Assembly: GCF_009799805.1 (NCBI RefSeq)
Contig: NZ_CP047050.1
Coordinates: 62,001 to 126,000, forward strand
Reading direction: 5' to 3'
Source of the DNA: Myroides phaeus
GTDB taxonomy: Bacteria > Bacteroidota > Bacteroidia > Flavobacteriales > Flavobacteriaceae
DNA length: 64,000 bases
The notes under the pieces are model-generated. The model saw only the letters and a list, made by a program, of their open reading frames with translations. It was not told the origin of the DNA and did not search any database. The stretch's first letter is position 1; the number at the start of each line of letters is the position of its first letter. This document shows, piece after piece, positions 9,340 to 17,372 of this stretch. A program made the position numbers and the translations under genes.

Positions 9340-11265
9340 ATGAAAAAAAGATTTTTTTACGGGCTAATTACTTCTGCTTCAATTGCAGCAACAATTTCGG
9401 CTTGTAGCAGCAGTGACAATAATCCTGTTGACCCTATTAATTTTGATGGTAGAATTGAAGCACAACTACCAAGAGAATTTAAATAGAATACCAATTCTAA
9501 ATTAGGAATTTATCATTCAATGTCTACTGAAAGTGGTAAAAATGAATTAAATCACTTTACTTCAAAACTTATCAGTGGAGCAGAAACAAATCAAGCAACG
9601 TTTGAACCAATTTCAAACTTCGAAAAAGGTGTCCACACTTTTAGTGCTCTTTATCCACACCATGAATCACACGGAAATGATCCGAAAAAAGTGATAGTTA
9701 ATTTACCAAGTGAACAATATCAAGCTGAAACTGCTACAAACGATAACATTGCAAACTATTCTTTCTTTTATGCTACACAAAAAATTAGCGTAAACAATAA
9801 CAATTCATCTATTAATTTTGGGTTAAAAAACTTATTCTCAATATTAGAGTTTGACTTTACATTAGAATCACCTGATCAAAAAATATCAGAAATTACTATT
9901 ACTTCACAAAACCAAAATTTAGCAGGAGACTTTACTGTTGACTTAACTGCTGATAAAGTAATTCCTCAAACAGGTTCGAATACAGCTAAATCAATTACAT
10001 AAAAAAGTAAAAATGATGCTTTAAATACTAACTCTATTAAAGCACGTATTACAATTAATCCATTATTAGAAAAACAACCTTTAAAAATATTAGTACAAGT
10101 TGATGGTAAAACTTTAGATTTTGATATTGCACCTGAAGCTTATTTACCTAATCATATTTACAATATTCCTCTTATTATCTTCTTTCCTGCAGAAGATTTA
10201 AATAAAAATGGTTATGCTAATAGTTATATTGTAAGCGAAGCAAATAAAGCTTATAAATTTGATGCTAAAGTTCAGGGGAATGGAAAATCTACATCTAAAA
10301 TAACTCCTAAGAAATTGACTCCTAAAAAAGCATTTGTTGTTTGGGAATCTTCAAAAACAGAAAAAGGAGTAATTGCAAATGTATCTCTTGATGAAAATGG
10401 GATTGTTACTTTCATTACATCAGAAAAAATTGGTGGTAATGCGTTAATTGCAGTAACTGATGGGGAGCCTACAGATGAATTCCCTATGGGAACAATTCTT
10501 TGGAGCTGGCATATTTGGAGCACTCCTTATGACGTAAATAAAAACATTACTGTAAAAAGTAAAGCTGGAGATAAGTTTCAATTTATGGCTATAAATTTAG
10601 GAGCATTATCAGTAGATCCAGATAAAAAAGGTAATGGATTAAAATACCAATGGGGAAGAAAAGATCCATTCTTAAAAGACGGTTTTAAATTAGATGGTTC
10701 TGAACACGAAGGAATTGTTTACCACACTAAATATGGATGGCAAGCAAGTACATTTACTGCAAATGGTAAAGACTCTGCTATTGATGAAGCAGTAAAATTC
10801 CCTACAGGATACTTTAAAGCTTCACACGGAAGTGACTTTGATTGGAATGGAAAAACATCAGGTATAGAAAATAGAAATAACGAATTATGGGGTAATTTAG
10901 AAAATAACTTAGGTAAAAAATCTATTTACGATCCTTGTCCAATTGGTTATAGAGTACCTCCTACAGAAGCTTTTGAAAGTTTTGACTCAGACAATGGAAA
11001 ATTTGTAAATGAAAGTTGGGAATTTAACGCTGAAAATGGACAGAAAATAACTTTCTCAACTGATCCAAGCTACTTAATGTTTACATCAGGAGCACCTGTT
11101 GGACCAGGAAGAGAAGGAAAAACAGCACATTATTGGACATCAAGTACAAAACCAAAATCTAATAATACTAACGCTTCAAGTTTCTTAATTGAAAAAGGAT
11201 GGATATCAGATAACCAAACTGCACAAAGAGCTTTAGGAGCTTCTATCCGTTGTATTCGAGAATAA
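9340..11265 (+). pseudogene. Fimbrillin-family lipoprotein with C-terminal FISUMP domain, interrupted by two in-frame stops
   Basis: One continuous reading frame of 642 codons from the ATG at 9340 to the TAA at 11263, broken by TAG at 9484-9486 and TAA at 10000-10002; there is no frameshift. The first segment encodes a lipoprotein signal (TISAC lipobox, Cys22) and ends at residue 48. The middle segment (from ATG 9520) resembles the fimbrillin (FimA/Mfa) N-terminal domain, with HTFSALYP, ANYSFFYA and FSILEFDF. The last segment, openable from TTG 10315, holds a second beta domain and a FISUMP region ending GASIRCIRE. Both stops are one C-to-T change from a Gln codon. Likely a recent pseudogene; readthrough or sequencing error cannot be excluded. 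Automated annotation may split it into two or three CDS. Confidence 0.75.
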
Positions 11266-11317
11266 TTATAAAATATATGAATAGGTAAACTACATTTATC
11301 CATTCAGCTTATAACAA

Positions 11318-11350
11318 AAAGGGGATCGTAAATTACGATCCCCTTTCTTT
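11318..11350. terminator. Terminator between convergent fimbrillin pseudogene and fabV
   Basis: Thirteen-bp stem (AAAGGGGATCGTA/TACGATCCCCTTT) with a 3-nt loop, T-rich on the right and A-rich on the left, between convergent genes. It is therefore probably bidirectional. Confidence 0.8.
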
Positions 11351-11367
11351 ATAAAAATAATTATATA

Positions 11368-12561
11368 TTATTTTATACTTTCAACTTGTGTTAACTCATC
11401 ACTCTCTTGATCGTAGTTAATACCATCAAATTCAAATCCAAATAAGTTAAAGAAGTCCCTTCTATATCCAGCTAAATCAGAAATAGCTTCAATATTCTCA
11501 GTAGTTACTTCAGCCCATAGCTTAGCAACTTCAGCTTGAACATCTTCTCTCATTTCTAAATCATCAACACGAATACGTCCTTCTGAATCTAATTGTGCAT
11601 CAGTAGCATATAAACGCTCAGCAAATAAACGTTGCATTTGTTCGATACATCCTTCGTGAATACCTTTCTCTTTCATTACTTTATATAATAATGATATATA
11701 AAGAGGTACAACAGGAATTGCAGAACTTGACTGAGTTACTAATGCTTTATTTACAGAAACATAAGAAACACCATTCTTATCCTTTAATAGCTCATTAATT
11801 GTAGACACAGTAGCTTCTAAATCATTTTTAGCCATACCAATTGTACCATTGCGGTAGATCGGATATGTCAATTCAGGTCCAATATAAGAATAAGCAACTG
11901 TTTTAACACCATCAGCCAAAACCCCTGCAGCTTTTAAATCTTCTATCCAGAACTTCCAGTCTTCACCCCCCATTACAGCGATAGTATTATCAATATCCGA
12001 TTGTTCTTTAACAGGATCAATAGAAATATTAGTAACAACGCCAGTATGGAAATCTACTGTTTTATTAGTAAAAGGCTCTCCAATTGGTTTCAAAACCGAT
12101 GCATAAGCAACACCTGTTTTAGGGTGCGTACGACGAGGTGAAGCTAAACTATATACTATTAAATCAATCTGACCTAAGTCTTGCTTAATCAACTCTATAG
12201 TTTGCTTTTTAATTTCATCAGAAAAAGCATCTCCATTGATACTTTTTGCATATAAACCAGCTTTAGTTGCTTCTGTTTCAAAAGCAGCTGTATTATACCA
12301 ACCTGCAGTACCAGGTCTACCAGCAGTACCAGGTTTTTCAAAGAAAACACCAATAGTAGCAGCATTAGATCCAAAAGCAGCTGATATTCTTGAAGCTAAT
12401 CCAAAACCTGTAGAAGCACCAATAACCAGTACTTTCTTAGGTCCATTGTTAATTTGTCCTTTAGACTTTACATACTCAATTTGCTTTTTAACATTTTCAG
12501 CACATCCCTCAGGGTGAGAAGTTAAGCAAATAAATCCTCTAGTTCTAGGTTGTATTATCAT
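11368..12561 (-). CDS. fabV: Trans-2-enoyl-CoA/enoyl-ACP reductase FabV
   Basis: A 397-residue NADH-dependent enoyl reductase of the FabV family, which does the last step of each fatty-acid elongation cycle. Residues 1-20 match the FabV start (MIIQPRTRGFICLTSHPEGC). The NAD-binding motif GASTGFGLASR is at 48-58. The catalytic Tyr-x8-Lys pair is Tyr236 and Lys245 in YRNGTIGMAK, the spacing that separates FabV from FabI (Tyr-x6-Lys). The length is that of the family. FabV enzymes are known for low sensitivity to triclosan, so this gene could give intrinsic tolerance. It is monocistronic between terminators at 11318-11350 and 12681-12714. Confidence 0.96.
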   Translation of the reverse strand: MIIQPRTRGFICLTSHPEGCAENVKKQIEYVKSKGQINNGPKKVLVIGASTGFGLASRISAAFGSNAATIGVFFEKPGTAGRPGTAGWYNTAAFETEATKAGLYAKSINGDAFSDEIKKQTIELIKQDLGQIDLIVYSLASPRRTHPKTGVAYASVLKPIGEPFTNKTVDFHTGVVTNISIDPVKEQSDIDNTIAVMGGEDWKFWIEDLKAAGVLADGVKTVAYSYIGPELTYPIYRNGTIGMAKNDLEATVSTINELLKDKNGVSYVSVNKALVTQSSSAIPVVPLYISLLYKVMKEKGIHEGCIEQMQRLFAERLYATDAQLDSEGRIRVDDLEMREDVQAEVAKLWAEVTTENIEAISDLAGYRRDFFNLFGFEFDGINYDQESDELTQVESIK

Positions 12562-12680
12562 TTTAAATCTTTTTCTACTTAATTGACTTTATTCCAAGTT
12601 GCAAATTAATCATTTTATAAGAATAAAACACACTTAATAATAGAATTTTATACTTACATAATAGTACTAACTATTTTATA

Positions 12681-12714
12681 AAAAAAACCTCTTATTGTAT
12701 AATACAATAAGAGG
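12681..12714 (-). terminator. Terminator of cassette A (after the OmpA-family gene)
   Basis: Twelve-bp stem CCTCTTATTGTA/TACAATAAGAGG with a 3-nt loop. On the minus strand it is followed by seven T residues. It lies 10 nt beyond the stop of the OmpA-family gene. Confidence 0.85.
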
Positions 12715-12723
12715 CTATTTTAA

Positions 12724-14691
12724 TTATAAATCTGTTACAATAAATTCACTTCGTCTATTAACAGCATGCTCATCTTCACTACACTTAACTCCGCGTCTAC
12801 AACCATTTAGCAATTGTGTATCACCAAAACCACGATAAGTTACTCGATTACCTTGAATTCCATGCGAAACAATCCAATCTCGTGTAGATTTAGCACGTCG
12901 ATCAGACAAAGCTAAATTATAAGTAGGATTACCTCTACTGTCTGTATGAGAACGCACATCAATTGTTAAGTCAGGATTCAACCTCATTACCTCTACAATT
13001 TTAAACAATTCTACTTCTGCATCTTGTCTAATCTCAGCCCTATCGTAATCAAAATAAATCGGTTTAAGTTTTAATTTCTCAAATAAATCGTCATTAACCT
13101 TAATTGGTTCAATAACTTGTTCTAATTCTATATCTAATACCTTTAAACCTGAAACCCCAGATATCTCAAAAACTGTCTCGATTGTATTAAAACCATTCTT
13201 TTGAGCTAAAACTCTATATTTCTCATTACAAGATAAAACCTTTGACTTATAAATACCTTCATTATTAGTGTATAATGTATCTGCAGACTTATAAAGAGCA
13301 TCTGATATTATAACCATAGCACTTATAATTGGTTCTTTCGTTTCTTTATTAAAAACTTTTCCAGTTAACTCTTGTAAGCAAGGTTTTTCTTTAAAAGAAT
13401 AAATATCATCTCCACCTTTTCCACCAGGACGATTTGAACTAACGTATCCATCTGTTCCTACTCCATTAATAAAAAAGCTAAAATCATCATAACTACTATT
13501 AATAGGCGTTCCCATATTTACAGGGTCTCCAAGAGTACCATTATCATTAATCTTTACAACAAAAACATCCAATCCTCCTAAACCTGGCAATCCATCAGAT
13601 GAAAAGAACAAATAGTTATCAGCAGAAACAAAGGGAAAGTTTTCACGCCCTGAAGTATTAATTTTACTTCCTAAGTTTTCTGGCGTACTAAACTCTCCAT
13701 TACCAAAAATACCAACTCTATAAATATCTGATTGTCCTAAACCACCTTTTCTATCCGAAGCAAAATATAACCACTTTTCATCTGGTGACAAAGCAGGGTT
13801 AGCTGTACTAAAATTATCAGAATTAAATGGTAACTCCTCTACTTTTCCCCACTTACCATTACCTAAAAGTGAAGCTCTATAAATCTTAGTTAAAGTACTA
13901 TTGTCTTTATTTTTTCTCTTCTTTCCACTTGATGAAGAGTTATTTCTTGTAAAATAAACTGTTTGTTTATTGCGTGTAAAAACAGCGGTAGCATCATTTA
14001 CTTCAGAATCTAATTCAGAAGAAAACAAAACTGGATTTTCTAAAGAACCATTTAAACTAATTGTACTTGAAAATAAACTTGTATAACTCTCATTTGTCCA
14101 CTTATGAATCAAATTTTTAGGTTGAGTTGGTGTCAAGCGAGCAGAAGTATAAACAAACTGATCTCCGTAAACTGTAGCTCCATAGTCTGAATAAGGAGAA
14201 TTTACAATAAGGTTAGTTAACTCAAATGTTTCTTCCTTATTTTCAATTTTCTTTAAATAATCTTTATTTGACAAGAACAACTTAGCTCGTGAATCTTCAC
14301 TTTCTAATTCTGAAAAACGCACCATTACGCGATTTGACTTCTCATAATCACCAATAGACTTTAATGTTTCTGCATAACGATAATAGTATTCTGAACCTAC
14401 TGTCCCCTTCCCCTTATCAATGTAAGTCCCTTCAAACAATTCAAAATACCATTTATTTGCCTCAATAAACTTCCCTGTAAAATAGTAAGCATCACCTAAC
14501 TTCTTAAGAATATCAGCATTTCTATGCCCTTCTTTCGCCACTTTCTCATAAAGTTTAATTGCATCTATATACGCAAATTTCTCAAACTCTACTTCTGCTT
14601 TTTTCTCTAAAACTTTTTGTGAAAAGCCACTCAAAGAAAAGCCTAAGCAAAATAAACTACATAAAATAATTTTTGTATTTTTCTTAATCAT
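12724..14691 (-). CDS. OmpA-family protein with TPR, PD40 and carboxypeptidase-regulatory-like domains (cassette A)
   Basis: A 655-residue exported envelope protein. Signal peptide (about 1-24), then helical TPR-like repeats (about 28-145). Next come WD40-like PD40 propeller repeats (about 165-435; FASDRKGGLGQSDIYRV, FFSSDGLPGLGGLDVFVV, YVSSNRPGGKGGDDIYSF), a CarboxypepD_reg-like beta domain (about 437-530), and an OmpA peptidoglycan-binding domain (about 545-655). The OmpA motif is HTDSRGNPTYNLALSDRRA, with the Asp and Arg that hold diaminopimelate. The same architecture occurs in PorE-type T9SS proteins. It is third in a cassette, 11 nt after a PorP/SprF gene, and has a full-length paralogue at 17373-19346. 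Probable role: fixing the PorP/SprF complex to the cell wall (inference). Confidence 0.88.
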   Translation of the reverse strand: MIKKNTKIILCSLFCLGFSLSGFSQKVLEKKAEVEFEKFAYIDAIKLYEKVAKEGHRNADILKKLGDAYYFTGKFIEANKWYFELFEGTYIDKGKGTVGSEYYYRYAETLKSIGDYEKSNRVMVRFSELESEDSRAKLFLSNKDYLKKIENKEETFELTNLIVNSPYSDYGATVYGDQFVYTSARLTPTQPKNLIHKWTNESYTSLFSSTISLNGSLENPVLFSSELDSEVNDATAVFTRNKQTVYFTRNNSSSSGKKRKNKDNSTLTKIYRASLLGNGKWGKVEELPFNSDNFSTANPALSPDEKWLYFASDRKGGLGQSDIYRVGIFGNGEFSTPENLGSKINTSGRENFPFVSADNYLFFSSDGLPGLGGLDVFVVKINDNGTLGDPVNMGTPINSSYDDFSFFINGVGTDGYVSSNRPGGKGGDDIYSFKEKPCLQELTGKVFNKETKEPIISAMVIISDALYKSADTLYTNNEGIYKSKVLSCNEKYRVLAQKNGFNTIETVFEISGVSGLKVLDIELEQVIEPIKVNDDLFEKLKLKPIYFDYDRAEIRQDAEVELFKIVEVMRLNPDLTIDVRSHTDSRGNPTYNLALSDRRAKSTRDWIVSHGIQGNRVTYRGFGDTQLLNGCRRGVKCSEDEHAVNRRSEFIVTDL

Positions 14692-14702
14692 ATTTTCATT
14701 TT

Positions 14703-15635
14703 TTAAAAGAAACGTGATGTACTTACTTTATTAAATCGGCTAAATAATTCAAACCTCATAAATATCTCGTGAGATCCTGAATTATAACGTGCTAACTTTG
14801 ATGTATCTGCGTCATAACTATACCCAATAAATAGTCCATCATTAATTTGGAAACCAGCCAAACCACTAATTGACGAATCCCATCTATAAGCAGCTCCAAC
14901 CGTAAACTTGTCAACAATTAAAAAGTTAGCTGTTAAATCCACTTGTAAAGGAGCCCCAGACACTGCTTTAGCTAAAAATGCAGGTTTTAATTTTAAACTT
15001 GGGTTTAAATCAAATACATATCCTCCCATTAAATAGAAATGCATTTTTTCTCTCATCATTTTAGTTCCTTCATTTTCAAATCTATCAGATGTTAAAAATG
15101 ACGGTACAGAGAATCCTACATATGCTTTATCAGAATACATATACAGTCCTGCTCCAAAGTTTGGATTAAACTTATTACTGATATTCTCTTGAAAAGTAAT
15201 ATCCTCACCATCTCTAATATCAAGCTTAGTATAATCAACATTTAAAAGATTAGCTGTAGCTTTTAAACCAAATGCAAGTTTAAACTCATTATTTAAATCA
15301 ATAGTATAAGATCCATTAATCGAAATATTATTCTCATCCATTGCACCAATCCTATCATTTGTATAGTTTATCCCAGCAGCCATCCCTTTATCTCCAATTG
15401 GTGTATCAATAGATAAGTTAGCCGTTTTTGGCGCTCCATCTAAACCAACCCATTGCGCTCTATACATTCCAAAAATACTCATCATACCACGAGAACCAGT
15501 ATAACCAGGGTTTATATTAGTCGTATTATACATATAATGTGTATACTGTGGATCTTGTTGTGCTTGTACATCTAAACCAACAAATAACATTGCTGATAAT
15601 AGAACACTTAATTTTATATATTTACTTCTTTTCAT
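14703..15635 (-). CDS. PorP/SprF family type IX secretion outer-membrane protein (cassette A)
   Basis: A 310-residue outer-membrane protein with a signal peptide (about 1-25, ending VQAQ). The PorP/SprF opening pattern QQDPQYTHYMYNTTNINPGYTGSRG is visible (residues 26 onward, first part quoted), as are repeated beta strands ending with an aromatic residue. SprF of Flavobacterium johnsoniae is needed for secretion and attachment of the giant adhesin SprB, and PorP-like proteins are generally encoded beside type B T9SS cargo. Here the cargo candidate is 13 nt upstream and the OmpA-family partner 11 nt downstream. The paralogue at 19359-20291 has exactly the same length and by eye matches at around two thirds of positions, so it arose by duplication. 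Confidence 0.9.
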   Translation of the reverse strand: MKRSKYIKLSVLLSAMLFVGLDVQAQQDPQYTHYMYNTTNINPGYTGSRGMMSIFGMYRAQWVGLDGAPKTANLSIDTPIGDKGMAAGINYTNDRIGAMDENNISINGSYTIDLNNEFKLAFGLKATANLLNVDYTKLDIRDGEDITFQENISNKFNPNFGAGLYMYSDKAYVGFSVPSFLTSDRFENEGTKMMREKMHFYLMGGYVFDLNPSLKLKPAFLAKAVSGAPLQVDLTANFLIVDKFTVGAAYRWDSSISGLAGFQINDGLFIGYSYDADTSKLARYNSGSHEIFMRFELFSRFNKVSTSRFF

Positions 15636-15648
15636 TGCAATTTATTTT

Positions 15649-16920
15649 CTAATTATTTTCTAAATGTAAGTATCCAGATTTTGTAACCCATTCTGTACCA
15701 TTACCATTTTTCTTCTCATACTTTAAAATATAATAGTAAGTACCTGACGGTAATTTTCCACTTCCAATAACTCCTCTACCTCCTGACTCACCTATAAACA
15801 CATTCTCAGAACCATCTCCATTAGGGTCATAATTATTTGTATCAAAAACTTTAGATCCCCAACGATTCACAATCTGAACACTATTATTTGGATAATGATT
15901 AATGTTTTCTATAATGAAATAGTCGTTTTGACCATCTCCATTAGGTGAAACAGCATTATAAATTTTAATTTCATCTGTAAAGTTGCTATCAACAATACCT
16001 AAAGTAAAAATCCCTTTAGCATCAATAGCTGACGGTGTAGTAATAGTTTTCTTAACTGAATCAACTTCTCCTGATTCTGCTACCCAAACTTTAGCTTCTT
16101 CATCCCATCTAAGAATATGCAAGCCATTATTTACATTATCTAAAATATTTTTAGAAGTAGTATTCTCATTCCAAGATAACGCTACGATTACAAAGCCTGT
16201 TTTAGCTTTATTTTCAACTTCCCAGTATTCAGTATCATCAACCTCTAAAATCGCATTCTTAGCGGTATGAGGTCTTTTTAGTAATGGATTTTCATATCTA
16301 TATACTGTTTTAAATAAGTCATCCTTACCTATAGAAGCTCCTAAAGTAATTGGACGATAATATTCTCCATTACCAACTGGCATAGTCAACTCATCACGTC
16401 CATCCCTTTCAACAGCACCTACAACGTGACTATCATCTCCTACTTCTTCTACAGAAGCTCCTTCAAGAAAAGTAATTGCACCTTGCTCTTTCTCGTTTAC
16501 AAGAACATTTCCTCTTTTAAAATAAGTTTTCCCATTAATATCTATTTCATTCTGTAAAGACAATTCTTTCGTATCGAATGTGATATTAAAAAAACTTGTT
16601 CCCTTAGTACCACTTAGCACAGTTTTTTCTTTATTATCATCATTTTGCTCAAAAAATGTATGCCCTTCTTTTGAAGATGAACTAAAATTATAGATCCCTT
16701 CATTCTTAAAATCATCTAAGAAATAAGCCTTCCCGTCATTTGTAAAATTACCCGACGCGCTATTCTCAAATTCACCAACAGTAGAAAGCACTGTTTCACC
16801 ACTTACAAGAAATTTTCCTTCATTATAAAACGCAGATGTTTCTTGTCCAAAAGAAACTCCAGTAGTTGCTAAAAGCACTAACGGGAATATCCCTTTTCCA
16901 TATGTAATTTTTCTTTTCAT
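15649..16920 (-). CDS. Type B T9SS sorting-domain (gliding motility-associated C-terminal) surface protein, cassette A
   Basis: A 423-residue secreted protein. The signal peptide ends GVSFGQ. The N-terminal ~110 residues have short beta-strand repeats with Asn-x-Gly turns (FENSASGNFTNDGKAYF, FKNEGIYNF), suggesting a beta-solenoid. The middle has the Bacteroidota surface motif DSHVVGAVERDG...MPVGNGEYYRPI. The last ~95 residues are the CHU_C/type B sorting domain (AVSPNGDGQNDYFIIENI, VQIVNRWGSKVFD, LPSGTYYYILKY), which directs passage through the type IX secretion system. I chose the ATG at 16918-16920; the longer form starts at TTG 16938. A good promoter lies 43 nt upstream. It is probably the cargo of the adjoining PorP/SprF protein. 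Confidence 0.88.
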   Translation of the reverse strand: MKRKITYGKGIFPLVLLATTGVSFGQETSAFYNEGKFLVSGETVLSTVGEFENSASGNFTNDGKAYFLDDFKNEGIYNFSSSSKEGHTFFEQNDDNKEKTVLSGTKGTSFFNITFDTKELSLQNEIDINGKTYFKRGNVLVNEKEQGAITFLEGASVEEVGDDSHVVGAVERDGRDELTMPVGNGEYYRPITLGASIGKDDLFKTVYRYENPLLKRPHTAKNAILEVDDTEYWEVENKAKTGFVIVALSWNENTTSKNILDNVNNGLHILRWDEEAKVWVAESGEVDSVKKTITTPSAIDAKGIFTLGIVDSNFTDEIKIYNAVSPNGDGQNDYFIIENINHYPNNSVQIVNRWGSKVFDTNNYDPNGDGSENVFIGESGGRGVIGSGKLPSGTYYYILKYEKKNGNGTEWVTKSGYLHLENN

Positions 16921-16962
16921 AGTTTTAGTATTTTTCAATTTTCTTTTTCACACTTAATAATA

Positions 16963-16990
16963 CAAAATTAGCAAAATAATAAAAAAACAA
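16963..16990 (-). promoter_or_regulatory. Promoter of cassette A
   Basis: On the minus strand TTG (plus 16988-16990), 17 nt, then TAATTTTG (plus 16963-16970): a full match to the flavobacterial TTG-N17-23-TAnnTTTG consensus. It shows that cassette A can be transcribed on its own. Confidence 0.7.
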
Positions 16991-17233
16991 CTAATTTATG
17001 TTAAGAATTATATTAATCACAAACCAACAAGTTAAAAGCACACACACAAAATAATTATTCTAACTATTTTTAGAATTAATATCATTTTTAACAAGATTAC
17101 ACTAATAAAAAAAAATGAAAATACCTTAGGTTTTCTATATTATCAGACCAGATAAGTTTATAAATCCCTCAGAATCAAATACAAAATTTCAACAACTAAC
17201 TATTAATAGATAACTAAAAAAAATATTAAACAT
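16991..17233. other. AT-rich spacer between the two cassettes
   Basis: About 240 bp of very AT-rich sequence upstream of the cassette A promoter and beyond the cassette B terminator. No gene, repeat or further hairpin was recognised. Confidence 0.4.
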
Positions 17234-17266
17234 AAAAAAAGGGCTGCCTATTCCTAGGCAGCCCTT
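17234..17266 (-). terminator. Terminator of cassette B
   Basis: Ten-bp perfect stem GGGCTGCCTA/TAGGCAGCCC with a 4-nt loop. Seven A on the plus strand give a T run on the minus strand. It lies about 107 nt beyond the cassette B OmpA stop codon, leaving a long 3' untranslated part. Confidence 0.8.
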
Positions 17267-17372
17267 ACTTTTGGCTAAGTACTGCATTTTTACATCTCAC
17301 AGTAGATGGGTCGAAAAAAAAATTGTTTTGTTGCTCTGAACAAATATCTATAATTGTTTCTAACGAAACAGA

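Noticed and set aside
9340..11265. Suppressor tRNA or programmed stop readthrough as the explanation for the two stops
   Set aside because: No tRNA gene or readthrough context is visible and two different stop codons (TAG, TAA) are involved, so mutation is simpler. Kept as a possibility in the finding only.
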